DNA of 64,000 nt from an uncultured Eubacteriales bacterium (GTDB taxonomy: Bacteria; Bacillota; Clostridia; Lachnospirales; Lachnospiraceae), in contig UQYF01000003.1 in assembly GCA_900545175.1 (NCBI GenBank), forward strand, positions 68,499 to 132,498. The letters run 5' to 3'. Of this stretch, positions 53,953 to 63,513 are shown one piece after another. Below the pieces are notes generated by a model. It saw only the letters and a program-made list of their open reading frames with translations, was not told the DNA's origin and did not search any database. Made by a program: the position numbers and the translations under genes. How positions within the stretch are numbered: the stretch's first letter is position 1; each line of letters begins with the position of its first letter.

Positions 53953-55761
53953 ATGAATTTACTTACAATTAAGGACATGTGCAAGGCATATACGGATAAG
54001 GTGCTTTTTGACCATGTCGATTTTTCGATAAATGAGAATGAAAAGATCGGAGTTATAGGAATTAACGGAACAGGAAAGTCTACTCTTCTAAAGATTGTGG
54101 CAGGTCTTGATAAGCCTGACAACGGTAGCGTTGTTAAAGGGAACAATGTGCATATAAGATACCTTCCGCAGAACCCTGAATTTACACCGGGGAGTACAAT
54201 ATATGAATATGTGATAAGTGCGAATACCACACCGGAGAACGAGTGGACTATAGAAGGAGATGCGAAGACGATTCTTGGCAGGCTTGGCTTTTCTGATTTT
54301 GACACGATAGTGGACAAGCTGTCCGGAGGAGAGAAGAAGAGAGTGGCTCTTGCGGGAGCTCTTCTTGCGAAGGCAGATATACTTGTGCTTGATGAACCGA
54401 CCAATCATCTCGACAGATGGATGACGCAGTGGCTTGAAAATTACCTTAAAGCATATAGAGGCGCACTTGTCATGGTAACGCATGACAGATATTTCCTTGA
54501 CAGAGTGAGCAACAGGATTCTTGAGATTGACAGAGGCAAAGTATACAACTATCAGACAAATTATGAAGGATTTCTTGAACTCAAGTCGCAGAGGGAAGCT
54601 ATGGCTGATTCCACACAACAGAAGCGGCAGAATATAATGCGTAGAGAACTTGAGTGGATTAAAAGAGGTGCAAAGGCACGTTCTACCAAGCAGCGTGCGA
54701 GAATAGACCGCTTTAATGAGATGAAGGAGGCTTCAACGCAGGCAGAAGCATCAAGAAAGAGCGAATCCGCGCAGCTTTCAAGTGTCTATACCAGAATGGG
54801 AAAAAAGACGATAGAGCTTAGAGATATAACTATAGCTTTTGGAGGCAGGACACTTATAAATGATTTTTCATATATCTTTCTTCGCGGAGAATCGGTTGCC
54901 TTTGTCGGAAAGAATGGCTGCGGCAAGTCTACTCTTATGAAGATTATCACAGGAGCTCAGAAGCCGGATTCGGGTGATGTTGAGATTGGAGATACGATAC
55001 GCATAGGTTATTTTGCACAGGAGAACGGCGAGCTTGACCCTACACAGAGAGTGATAGACTGTATCAAGGATGTTGCGGAGTATGTGCAGACACCGGATGG
55101 AAGTGTGTCTGCGTCTCTTATGTTGGAGCGCTTTCTTTTTGACTCTACACTTCAATATTCGCCCATAGGGAAGCTGTCCGGTGGTGAGAAGAGAAGGCTG
55201 TATCTTATCAAGGTGCTTATGTCAGCTCCTAATGTGCTTATACTTGACGAGCCGACGAATGATCTTGATATACAGACTTTGTCTATTTTAGAGGATTATC
55301 TGGAGAATTTTGCCGGAATAACAATAATTGTAAGCCATGACAGATATTTCCTTGACAGAACGGCTGACAGAGTATTTGTGTTTGATGAGTCCGGAAATAT
55401 AATGGAGGAGGTACATCAGGATGCTGATGCGATATTGGATAAGATGGCATCCTCGCAGGTATCTGTGACACAGAACACAGGCGAAAAATCCTCTAAGCCT
55501 GCATGGAATAAGGGAGAGCGTGCGCTTAAGTTTTCCTATATGGAACAGAAAGAATACGATACTATAGAGGATGACATTGTGGCACTTGAAGAAAAAATAG
55601 AAAAGATTGATGAAGATATGGCAAAATATGCTACTGATTTTGTAAAGCTTAATGAACTTGGCAATGAGAAGGAAGAAACGAAAAAAAAGCTGGATGAGAA
55701 ATATGCAAGATGGGAATATCTTACCGAGCTTGCAGAGAAGATAGAGACTTCAAAAAAATAA
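53953..55761 (+). CDS. uup: ABC-F family ATPase, Uup-like
   Basis: A 602-aa twin-ABC protein. Both nucleotide sites are complete: GINGTGKST, LSGGEKKRVALAGALL, LVLDEPTNHLD in the first and GKNGCGKST, LSGGEKRRLYLIKVLM, LILDEPTNDLD in the second. The linker ELEWIKRGAKARSTKQRARI is typical of Uup. A C-terminal coiled coil (from about residue 540: YDTIEDDIVALEEKIEKI and on) is the Uup DNA/ribosome-binding tail. The role is ribosome-associated. The start codon follows GAGAGGAA. Confidence 0.9.
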   Translation: MNLLTIKDMCKAYTDKVLFDHVDFSINENEKIGVIGINGTGKSTLLKIVAGLDKPDNGSVVKGNNVHIRYLPQNPEFTPGSTIYEYVISANTTPENEWTIEGDAKTILGRLGFSDFDTIVDKLSGGEKKRVALAGALLAKADILVLDEPTNHLDRWMTQWLENYLKAYRGALVMVTHDRYFLDRVSNRILEIDRGKVYNYQTNYEGFLELKSQREAMADSTQQKRQNIMRRELEWIKRGAKARSTKQRARIDRFNEMKEASTQAEASRKSESAQLSSVYTRMGKKTIELRDITIAFGGRTLINDFSYIFLRGESVAFVGKNGCGKSTLMKIITGAQKPDSGDVEIGDTIRIGYFAQENGELDPTQRVIDCIKDVAEYVQTPDGSVSASLMLERFLFDSTLQYSPIGKLSGGEKRRLYLIKVLMSAPNVLILDEPTNDLDIQTLSILEDYLENFAGITIIVSHDRYFLDRTADRVFVFDESGNIMEEVHQDADAILDKMASSQVSVTQNTGEKSSKPAWNKGERALKFSYMEQKEYDTIEDDIVALEEKIEKIDEDMAKYATDFVKLNELGNEKEETKKKLDEKYARWEYLTELAEKIETSKK

Positions 55762-55781
55762 ATGGAAAGTTGTGTGAATAT

Positions 55782-57650
55782 ATGAAAATACCTGATAAGT
55801 CATCAATTACATTGGAAGCTGCATCTGATATAAGTCCTGGTGCGAAGAGAATTACAAGAGGATGGCAGTTTGGTATTTTTAGCAATGATACAGTTATGAT
55901 GCTCACATTGTTCCTGCAAAATGAGCCGGATAACTGTATATCAGTGGAAATTCCGGGAACATTCCGTAAAGGGAATTTTTTCTCATTCATTCTTGAATTC
56001 GCCGATGAATCAGGTGCTGATGAACTTGATGGAGTCTGCTATGCGGTAGGTGAGGAGAAAAGAGCGGATGTATATGCGAAGGAATATTGTTATGCTGCCA
56101 AAGAAGCTGAGCGTGGTGGCGATTTCTTCGGAAGAAGCAGGGATGAGCTTTACAGTGTTTTAAGATGTGATATACCGATGGAAAAGAATCGGGAAAGCAG
56201 TATTTATGATACTTTATGTAGTTCTGAAAACATTACAGCTCCTCTTATATACAAGCTTCATGTCAGAGGTTATACGAAGCTTGAATCGGAAAATGGAGGA
56301 ACCTTTGCCGCTCTGATGAAAAAAGCGGAATATATACAGGAATTGGGAATGAATATGGTACTTCTTATGCCTTGTTATGAGTTTAATGAGACTACGGTAA
56401 GCGCAGAAAGAAACAATTACTATGATGCAGGCTTTGCTTCGGGGAAAATTAATTACTGGGGATATACGGACGGTTATTATTTTGCACCTAAGAGAGCGTA
56501 TTGTGCGGGCGGTAATTGTGTTGAAGAGTTTGGCAGAATGGTAAATCTGTTCCATGAAAAAAGTATTGCGGTACTTATGGAAATGTGGTTTCCGTATGAC
56601 ATGTCACCTGTAATGGCTGTTGAGATATTAAGATACTGGCATATAACATATGGTATTGATGGATTTAGAATCATGGGAAGCTGCGGACTTTTATATGCAG
56701 TAAGAACAGATATGCAGCTTGCAGACTGTGTACTCTTAGGGGAAGATTTTGGTGAAGACAGCTTTAATGTTGGTGCAGTGCAGCCTTTTTATGATGATAA
56801 GAGAAGGATTATTAAGTACAATGACGGATTTATGGAAGCCGGCAGGCATTTCTTAAGAGGTGACGAGGACAGCATAGTTAATTTTGTCAATAGGGTGACA
56901 AGGCATGATGGCGGGCATCCTACAGTGAATTTTATGGCTGACCAGAATTGCTTAAGCTTTATGGATATGGTGAGCTTCGAACGCAGGCACAATGAATACA
57001 ACGGCGAGAACAACCTTGACGGAAGGCGGTACAATATAAGCTTTAATTGCGGAACTGAAGGTAAGACTAAGAGGGAAGTAATACTCAGGCAGCGCAAAAA
57101 AATGATTAAAAATGCACTTGCCATGGTGTTTTTGTCGGCTTCGGTTCCGATGCTTATGGCTGGAGATGAATTTGGAGTAAGCCACGGTGGGAACAATAAT
57201 CCGTATTGCCATGACAATGATATTAATTACATTGACTGGGAGCTTCTCTCAAAGAATTCTGATTTGTATGAATTTACAAGAAAACTAATACAATTCAGAA
57301 AGGAACACTCATGCATACGTCCGCAGCATGATTTTTCCATGAATGACCATAAGATTAAAGGAATGCCTGATTTGTCATGTCACAGTGAGAGAGCGTGGTT
57401 TCCGCTTATGGCAGAGTATTCGCACAATATCGGACTGCTTTATAGCGGTGCGTATGCAGGAGAACAGGCTAATGTATATGTACTTTACAATATGCATACA
57501 CAGCTGCATGAATTTGCTGTGATAGAGATGGCGGGAAAGAAGTGGACATGTGCGCTAAGCTCGGATGAGACAGGCGTTGTATATGATGAGAACAGAAAGA
57601 AGATAAAGCTTGCACCATATACTATGGCGGTGTTTGTTTCGCAAATATAG
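55782..57650 (+). CDS. GH13 glycogen-debranching-like protein lacking catalytic residues
   Basis: A 622-aa homologue of isoamylase/GlgX (GH13_11-like). The N-terminal beta sandwich (to about 150) and TIM barrel are recognisable: INYWGYTDGYYFAPKRAY, ERRHNEYNGENN, then LMAGDEFGVSHGGNNNPYC. However, the nucleophile region reads DGFRIMG with Met298 where Asp is required. The AHDG motif reads ADQN (Gln388, Asn389), and the DVVYNH region reads EMWFPY. Only the acid/base Glu321 (LLGEDFGED) remains. Hydrolysis is therefore unlikely, while glycan binding is possible. The open frame is long and clean, so it is not a decaying pseudogene. ATG 55782 is chosen after GGAAAG. It starts 20 bp after uup. Confidence 0.82.
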   Translation: MKIPDKSSITLEAASDISPGAKRITRGWQFGIFSNDTVMMLTLFLQNEPDNCISVEIPGTFRKGNFFSFILEFADESGADELDGVCYAVGEEKRADVYAKEYCYAAKEAERGGDFFGRSRDELYSVLRCDIPMEKNRESSIYDTLCSSENITAPLIYKLHVRGYTKLESENGGTFAALMKKAEYIQELGMNMVLLMPCYEFNETTVSAERNNYYDAGFASGKINYWGYTDGYYFAPKRAYCAGGNCVEEFGRMVNLFHEKSIAVLMEMWFPYDMSPVMAVEILRYWHITYGIDGFRIMGSCGLLYAVRTDMQLADCVLLGEDFGEDSFNVGAVQPFYDDKRRIIKYNDGFMEAGRHFLRGDEDSIVNFVNRVTRHDGGHPTVNFMADQNCLSFMDMVSFERRHNEYNGENNLDGRRYNISFNCGTEGKTKREVILRQRKKMIKNALAMVFLSASVPMLMAGDEFGVSHGGNNNPYCHDNDINYIDWELLSKNSDLYEFTRKLIQFRKEHSCIRPQHDFSMNDHKIKGMPDLSCHSERAWFPLMAEYSHNIGLLYSGAYAGEQANVYVLYNMHTQLHEFAVIEMAGKKWTCALSSDETGVVYDENRKKIKLAPYTMAVFVSQI

Positions 57651-57684
57651 GCAGGTTTCATATAGACATTAAGCGTTGGGTGCT

Positions 57685-57730
57685 GGGTACAAGCCCAGTA
57701 CCGGATAGAGATGCGAAGCATCGATTTAAT
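57685..57730 (+). promoter_or_regulatory. Structured leader before the TPR operon
   Basis: Two hairpins lie in the leader. GGTGCTGGG-TACAAG-CCCAGTACC has a 9-bp stem with one G-T pair (about 57679-57702). GATGC-GAA-GCATC follows (about 57710-57722). Neither is followed by a T run. I could not match them to a known riboswitch. Confidence 0.45.
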
Positions 57731-57799
57731 ATGAGCAAGAAGCGGAAACGGATTGCGAATACCATTGACAATATGTTTTTAAGGAGACGACATGGATAA
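57731..57799 (+). other. Candidate micro-ORF in the TPR-operon leader (copy 2 of shared motif)
   Basis: ATG 57731 opens a 22-codon frame beginning MSKKRKRIANTID. Its TAA overlaps the first codons of the next gene. The first 13 codons match the block at 4890; the flanking DNA does not. Both copies lie at the same place relative to a downstream membrane-protein start, which argues for a role in translation control. Confidence 0.4.
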
Positions 57800-60047
57800 A
57801 AAATTTTCAAAATTGAAAGAGTGGATGAACAGTAAAAAAAGAGATGGCATGGAAATTGTTAGTGAAAAGGAGATTCCTTACATTTTTTTATTTCTTGCAA
57901 TATTGTCAGCAGTGTATCTGCCATATATTTTAAAGACAATCACAGTGTCTGCTGTCCAAAATGTGATTCCATCGGCGATATCCTTTGTATATGATATGCT
58001 TGGAATTGCAGTAGCTTTAGCTTTGGGAATGGTAGCACTTAAAAGGTATAAGATATTTGAAAAAAAGTCTTATTTGCGGAGTATATTATATGTGGCAACT
58101 GCATGTCTGCTCTATAATGTATTCTATGACTTCGTGTATGGAATACTATTAAGCAGAATGCTTGATAAGATTGTAGTTTTCTGGGTAATATATTTTGCGG
58201 TCTTTGTATTAATTGCATTGCTTTTGGCTATGGCGTTGCCTATAAAGGGTGCATTTATATCTAATTTTCTTATCTGCATAGGATTTGTTTTAATCTATGA
58301 GCTGGCGGCGGCTTTACTTAAGCTGATGCTTAAGCTTTGCAATCCATCCTTTGCGGCAATGTCATTTTATTTGATTCTTATTTCATTTGTAATATCCACA
58401 TTGATTAACCTGTTATTAAAAAGGAACATTCAAAGAGAAGTAAAAAATGTATCTGTCATAAGCTGTATTATACCGGGGCTTGCATTTATTATCTCACTGG
58501 CAGGTACTGTTTATTTTGCGATACCTTCAAAGCCATGGAGCATTATTTCTGTGAATATCTATACCGATATGCAGAACGCAGCTCAGCAGATGATGCTCGG
58601 AAATGCAGACCTTGCTTTGCAGACGCTAAGAGACGGCATTGAAAAAAGAAATTTCTGGTACTCCATATGCGGTGAAAAAGGCTATGAGGATTATAACGCT
58701 GCCGATTCGGATTATATGCTGATAAGACTTATCGCATGGGAGCAGGATGAGGACTGTTCTTCACTTGAAGAATACTTAAGCGATGACAATTACAATATTG
58801 ATATAGCAAAACATTATCTGAAGCTTTGTGCGGACAGCAAAAAAAGAGGAAGCAGAAGGCTGAAGGATAAAATTGTTGATGATATGATTGCCAATAATTC
58901 ATTCGTACTTGATACTTTGACTTTTAATGACATAGAGGACAGCTACACACAGATAAGGGATGAGCTTGACAATTTCAGAATTTTTGATAAGTATGAGCAG
59001 GCACTTACGATAGTTGCAAGCGTGGATTTAAATGGTCTGACATACGATGATGTGGATAACATGCTGATACTTGCACAAGAAAATAAAAACGATATATATC
59101 TTCAGTATCTGGCGGCGGAATATGGAACATCATATCAGACGGACAGCGCATCACACTATGACAGGACGGCTGATACAATACTCAGATACAAGAAGCTTTA
59201 TGAGGAGAGCTATGGCAGCAGTGAAGCTGTTACGGGAACAGTTCTTGATGAATTATATATGATACGTCAATATGATGCCATAGTCAAGCTTGTGACAGGC
59301 AACAGTAATCCGTCCGATATTGAACAGCAGTATCTTGCATTGTGCTATATGAAGATGGACGACTACGACAGCTGCCTTGAAGCTGCTGATAAGATTTTGA
59401 AAAAAGATGCCAAAAATCACAGTGCATTGTATTATGTAGCTTATTGTACATATAAAAAACAGGAGATGGATGAATCACTCAAGGCGGCATGTCAGCTTGC
59501 CGATGAGATTAAGGAGCTTTCGGGTGAAGAAAAAAATGCTGCTGATGCGGAGCTGTTTTTGCTGATTCAGAATTACACGGTAACTGACGGCGTGTTCAGC
59601 ACAAGACTTGGAAAGCCAAGCGAAGAGCAGGTTAAAATTATTGAGTCGAGGGATATACTTGAAAATTACTATTATGCGTCCTACTATGCTTATATGGAAA
59701 AGGATACTCAAAAAGCGTTAAAGTATGTTGACGAAGTGCTTAAGATTGCCGGGGATTTATCAAACGCTTACTATCTTAGAGGAAATATATACATGTCGGA
59801 TAAGAAATTTGATAATGCAGTTGACGCATACAGAAAATCACTTACGATTGTAGATGATTCTGTTGTTGCATGGTACGCACTTGCAAATGCTTATGACGCT
59901 CTGGAGGATTACGAAAACGCTTATAATGCATCTGTCAGGGCAAGCCAGCTTTTAGCAAGCACCGACCATGGAAATGACCCATATGGCGTTGCGATTCACA
60001 ACGGAAATTTATTAAATTCATTAAAATCAAAGGTGGAGGATAGATAA
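57792..60047 (+). CDS. Polytopic membrane protein with cytoplasmic/extracytoplasmic TPR region
   Basis: A 751-aa protein I cannot assign. About seven transmembrane helices occupy residues 28-255 (IPYIFLFLAILSAVYLPYIL first, SVISCIIPGLAFIISLAGTV last). A long soluble region follows with tetratricopeptide-like helices (ALKYVDEVLKIAGDLSNAYYL, KFDNAVDAYRKSLTIVDD, AWYALANAYDALEDYENAYN). The TPRs suggest a scaffold for protein-protein contact. AAGGAG supports ATG 57792. The stop overlaps the next start (TAATG), so the two genes are coupled and their products probably interact. Confidence 0.75.
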   Translation: MDKKFSKLKEWMNSKKRDGMEIVSEKEIPYIFLFLAILSAVYLPYILKTITVSAVQNVIPSAISFVYDMLGIAVALALGMVALKRYKIFEKKSYLRSILYVATACLLYNVFYDFVYGILLSRMLDKIVVFWVIYFAVFVLIALLLAMALPIKGAFISNFLICIGFVLIYELAAALLKLMLKLCNPSFAAMSFYLILISFVISTLINLLLKRNIQREVKNVSVISCIIPGLAFIISLAGTVYFAIPSKPWSIISVNIYTDMQNAAQQMMLGNADLALQTLRDGIEKRNFWYSICGEKGYEDYNAADSDYMLIRLIAWEQDEDCSSLEEYLSDDNYNIDIAKHYLKLCADSKKRGSRRLKDKIVDDMIANNSFVLDTLTFNDIEDSYTQIRDELDNFRIFDKYEQALTIVASVDLNGLTYDDVDNMLILAQENKNDIYLQYLAAEYGTSYQTDSASHYDRTADTILRYKKLYEESYGSSEAVTGTVLDELYMIRQYDAIVKLVTGNSNPSDIEQQYLALCYMKMDDYDSCLEAADKILKKDAKNHSALYYVAYCTYKKQEMDESLKAACQLADEIKELSGEEKNAADAELFLLIQNYTVTDGVFSTRLGKPSEEQVKIIESRDILENYYYASYYAYMEKDTQKALKYVDEVLKIAGDLSNAYYLRGNIYMSDKKFDNAVDAYRKSLTIVDDSVVAWYALANAYDALEDYENAYNASVRASQLLASTDHGNDPYGVAIHNGNLLNSLKSKVEDR

Positions 60048-60853
60048 TGGTACTGGTATTATATTTACTGGCAATTCTGGTATTGCTGTTCCAGGCGGTA
60101 TTTTTTGGCGGAAGTGTTATATATAGCATAATAGTTATACTTTTTTCCGCATATTTTATTTTCTCAAAGTATTTCTTGAAAAGAAAATTCGCAAAAATCG
60201 AGTACATTATATACATTATAATACCGATTGCGGTAATATTTGTTGCTTTGCTTGGGGTTAAGACGGACAGCGCTAAGGAGAGCGATGATTTTGATAAGGA
60301 GTACAGTAAGATAATAAAGCTTATAGACGATGAGAAGTATAACAAAGCTGAAGATGATATTGCAAGGCTTGAGAAAAAGTATGGCGAAAGTGACAGGCTC
60401 TATATGCTGTGGGCGATAGACTATCTTGCACAGGGTGATTACGACAATGCAGAAAATGAATACTCAAAGCTTGCAGATAAAGAGAGCACAGACAGCTACA
60501 GCTTAAAAGAGCAGATACTGGTTTTAAATCCTGCGACAACTCAGGATGAGCTTGAAGACTTCTACGAGGATGCGGCGAAGAAATTTCCTGAATGGGAATC
60601 AATGCAGACGATGTGCGGTTATATAAAGCTTGGAAAGAAAGAATATAAGGAAGCAGAATATTATCTTACTAATGCATATACGTTAAATAACGAAAACCCG
60701 ATGACATGCTATTATCTTGGTGCGGTATTTTATTATGAAAATAAATTGAATATGGCATTGGACTATTTCGATAAAGCTATAGAATATGGTGTTGATGAAG
60801 ATACGAAATCTAATATTGCCTGGTTTTTGAATGAGATGGGTTTCTTTAACTAG
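60047..60853 (+). CDS. Small membrane protein with TPR repeats
   Basis: A 268-aa protein with two N-terminal helices (LVLYLLAILVLLFQAVFFGGSVIY and IEYIIYIIIPIAVIFVALLG) and a TPR-like domain (ADDIARLEKKYGESDRLYMLWAIDYLAQGDYDNAENEYSKL split over several repeats, then KKEYKEAEYYLTNAYTLNNENP). Its layout is a shortened version of the preceding gene, suggesting an ancient duplication. It starts on the last base of the upstream stop. The secreted-protein gene follows after 20 bp. Confidence 0.75.
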   Translation: MVLVLYLLAILVLLFQAVFFGGSVIYSIIVILFSAYFIFSKYFLKRKFAKIEYIIYIIIPIAVIFVALLGVKTDSAKESDDFDKEYSKIIKLIDDEKYNKAEDDIARLEKKYGESDRLYMLWAIDYLAQGDYDNAENEYSKLADKESTDSYSLKEQILVLNPATTQDELEDFYEDAAKKFPEWESMQTMCGYIKLGKKEYKEAEYYLTNAYTLNNENPMTCYYLGAVFYYENKLNMALDYFDKAIEYGVDEDTKSNIAWFLNEMGFFN

Positions 60854-60873
60854 GAAAGGAAACAGGTGAGAAG

Positions 60874-62442
60874 ATGAAACAGATTTTCAAAAGAATATTA
60901 CTTACGCTGCTCAGTGTGTGCATAATGACGGTGTCCATGGATTCAGTGCTTGCAAGAGCGGATGAATTACCTGAGAGCGGTGCGCCTTACGGAGAGATTC
61001 CTGAGGAAGTAAGAGAATATTTTGAACAGCTGGGATATAATCCTGATGAAATTATCCTGTATTTTCAGGGTATATACGACAATACATATATTAATGATAC
61101 AAATCAGTATGATAATCTGAACGGATTATCAACATACGATTATAAAGAGCCTGATTTTGTAGAAATAGCACAGACATTTGTAAAAGTAAAGCAGTGTGCA
61201 AAAGATTTGTATGATAACAATGAAATTGTTTCCGGTTTGTCAGACTATGGGTTCGATAGTTTAAGAGACAATATTATTGAAGATTTATCAAAAATAGGAA
61301 CAGGCGAATCTGCAATTATCAATAAGCTGTTTCCGCAGGCTATTGTTGCAGGCGGCAATACCGGAATGGCAGAAATGCAGGCTATTGTAAATAAGATAGC
61401 TGCGCGAGAAGAAATTATCAGCACAGGAAATCTGACTGGAAAGACACTTAAGAATTTCATAAGAAATACAGAAAAGCTAAAGGCTGAAAATGCAGATGCA
61501 ATAAGAAAATATAATTCCCTACAGAATACAGGAAAATTTTTCAGGGGATTAGGGACAGCATTATCATTATATAGCGCTTACAGTGATGCAAAGGATTTGG
61601 TTACGAATAACATATATAATCAGAAGACAGGTCTTGCAATCGCTGAACGAGGATTGTTAGCTGCTGACTGTGGGCTTGGTCTTGCATCGGCTGGACTTGC
61701 AGTAGCAGGGATCTCATGTGCTCCGGTGGCGGTTGCTGCGATAGCGGTTGGTATAGCAACTGTGATAATACATAACAGAACATTCGCAGATTCGGCGAAT
61801 AATGCCAACTCATTTGGAGAGTTCCTCGACAATCTGGCAGCTTCGTTTCTATTATTCAGAAAAACGCCTGACGGTGTGGGTGCGTATAAGCCTAATATAT
61901 ATTTTTATAACGCACAAGGCATGGATATAGACGTGAAGATGTTATATTCCGGCCTGATAACCAAGAGCATACCTGAGTATGGAAACGGATGGAATGTGAC
62001 ACTTATTGATAATCAGAGCAGGATGCTTACGGATGATGGAGAGGAATATGGCTATCTGTTCTATGAGTCGATGACAAGTGCTAATCTTTTTCAGACAGAG
62101 TATGGCTTCTATATTGATGCAGACGAACGCACTGCGGATTTTTACGATATTCTTGGAAGGTATGGCTTTAATGCGGCTGAGACAGAAGATTTTATTGAAT
62201 TTTGGAATGTAAAGTTGGATTCAGGATGTGATTATATAATGTATCCGCAGTATACGGATACAGTCGATTTGGCTATGCCGGTTACGGTAACTCCAGTTCC
62301 TGATAACATGGTAAGAATGTGGTTTGTTTTTGCAAAGCCGGAAGGACAGACATATATCCCGGCAAAAACAGAGCCATTTTCACATGATGGATACACTGTA
62401 GTTGAATGGGGCGGCGTTATTCTCGATTCTGTCAATAAATAA
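60874..62442 (+). CDS. Secreted protein of unknown function with glycine-zipper-like core
   Basis: A 522-aa exported protein. A signal peptide (residues 1-27) ends near SVLARADE. A helical region with YFEQLGYNPDEI repeats of Asn/Asp/Tyr follows. A 45-residue hydrophobic Gly/Ala segment (GLGLASAGLAVAGISC and on, about 268-305) resembles a pore-forming or membrane-inserting hairpin. The C-terminal domain (from about 330) ends FSHDGYTVVEWGGVIL and looks like a beta-rich surface domain seen in Clostridia, with MWFVFAKPEGQTYIP. It is third in the TPR operon. Function is unknown; candidates include a surface adhesin or a toxin-like effector. Confidence 0.7.
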   Translation: MKQIFKRILLTLLSVCIMTVSMDSVLARADELPESGAPYGEIPEEVREYFEQLGYNPDEIILYFQGIYDNTYINDTNQYDNLNGLSTYDYKEPDFVEIAQTFVKVKQCAKDLYDNNEIVSGLSDYGFDSLRDNIIEDLSKIGTGESAIINKLFPQAIVAGGNTGMAEMQAIVNKIAAREEIISTGNLTGKTLKNFIRNTEKLKAENADAIRKYNSLQNTGKFFRGLGTALSLYSAYSDAKDLVTNNIYNQKTGLAIAERGLLAADCGLGLASAGLAVAGISCAPVAVAAIAVGIATVIIHNRTFADSANNANSFGEFLDNLAASFLLFRKTPDGVGAYKPNIYFYNAQGMDIDVKMLYSGLITKSIPEYGNGWNVTLIDNQSRMLTDDGEEYGYLFYESMTSANLFQTEYGFYIDADERTADFYDILGRYGFNAAETEDFIEFWNVKLDSGCDYIMYPQYTDTVDLAMPVTVTPVPDNMVRMWFVFAKPEGQTYIPAKTEPFSHDGYTVVEWGGVILDSVNK

Positions 62443-62551
62443 TAAAAATTTTATATACAATTCCATTTTTTTGATGTAGAATAAATATATGATACAAAAT
62501 GTGACTTTTTGTAACATTAGAGAAAATATGACAAAATGTGTGGAGGAGTTT

Positions 62552-63427
62552 ATGGATTACTATATTTTTGCAGATGTTTCGATTGATATTGATAAAGATT
62601 ACGCTGCTAAGCATGATATTCGCTATGTCCCGATGGAATATGTACTCGGTGAAGAGACATTTCATTGTGACGCACCTGAGAGCGACCAGATGATGCATGA
62701 GTATTATGAGAAGCTGAGAAATAAGATAACAACACATACGAGCCAGATTACACCTAATCATTATATAGAGCTGTTTGAGAGTTATGTCAAGGAAGGTGCA
62801 CAGATTATCTATCTGTCTTTATCAAGCGGACTTAGCAATACATATGAGTCGGCACTTATGGCTGTCAAGATGTTGAAGGAAGATTATGACGAAGTTAAGA
62901 TAGAAGTGGTCGATACACTTGGCGCAACAGGCGGAATGGGAGTCATGGCTGAGCTTGCGGTTAACAATCGTGAAGCCGGAATGAGCTGTGAGGAGAATGC
63001 AAAATGGCTCAGGGAACATGCTGACAATATCAATTATTGGTTTAAGGTTGAAGATCTTATGTATCTTAAGAGAGGCGGAAGAGTGTCGGCAGCTGCAGCC
63101 ATCATGGGTACAGCGCTTAATATCAAGCCTATTCTTACAGTAGATAAGAACGGAAAGCTTCAGACAATAGACAAGAAGCGCGGCAACAAGCTTGCATTAA
63201 AGACAATGGTGGAACGCTTCAATGCTAACTATGATCCATCTGTTTTAAAGACAGTATATCTTAGCTGCGCAGACTGTATAGATGATGCAAAGCTGCTTAA
63301 GAGCATGATAGAGGAGTGCAGACCGGAGGCGGAAGTCAAGATTACAATGCTAAGCCCGATTATAGGCGCACATACAGGTCCGGACATGCTTTCGCTTATA
63401 TATTACGGAGCTGTAAGGGAATATTAA
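62552..63427 (+). CDS. DegV family fatty-acid-binding protein
   Basis: A 291-aa two-domain DegV protein. FADVSIDIDKDYAAKHDIRYVPM opens it, TSQITPNHYIELFE and YLSLSSGLSNTYESA form the lipid head-group site, and LKRGGRVSAAAAIMGTALNIKPIL is the second signature. Such proteins (FakB-like) bind fatty acids for phosphorylation by FakA, which is not present here. The frame opens at 62489, but GGAGGAG supports ATG 62552. A possible promoter is TTGATG-16-TACAAA (62471-62498). Confidence 0.9.
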   Translation: MDYYIFADVSIDIDKDYAAKHDIRYVPMEYVLGEETFHCDAPESDQMMHEYYEKLRNKITTHTSQITPNHYIELFESYVKEGAQIIYLSLSSGLSNTYESALMAVKMLKEDYDEVKIEVVDTLGATGGMGVMAELAVNNREAGMSCEENAKWLREHADNINYWFKVEDLMYLKRGGRVSAAAAIMGTALNIKPILTVDKNGKLQTIDKKRGNKLALKTMVERFNANYDPSVLKTVYLSCADCIDDAKLLKSMIEECRPEAEVKITMLSPIIGAHTGPDMLSLIYYGAVREY

Positions 63428-63513
63428 ATTTTTGGAATATAATGTCAGTCTTGTCCATATACTATATTATATAGCATTGATATTATGCATATACTGTGTA
63501 TGGAGGTAATGAT

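Noticed and set aside
57665..57730. Known riboswitch before the TPR operon
   Set aside because: The two hairpins do not match the c-di-GMP, guanidine, THF, fluoride or purine riboswitch patterns I could recall, and there is no terminator or paired expression platform.
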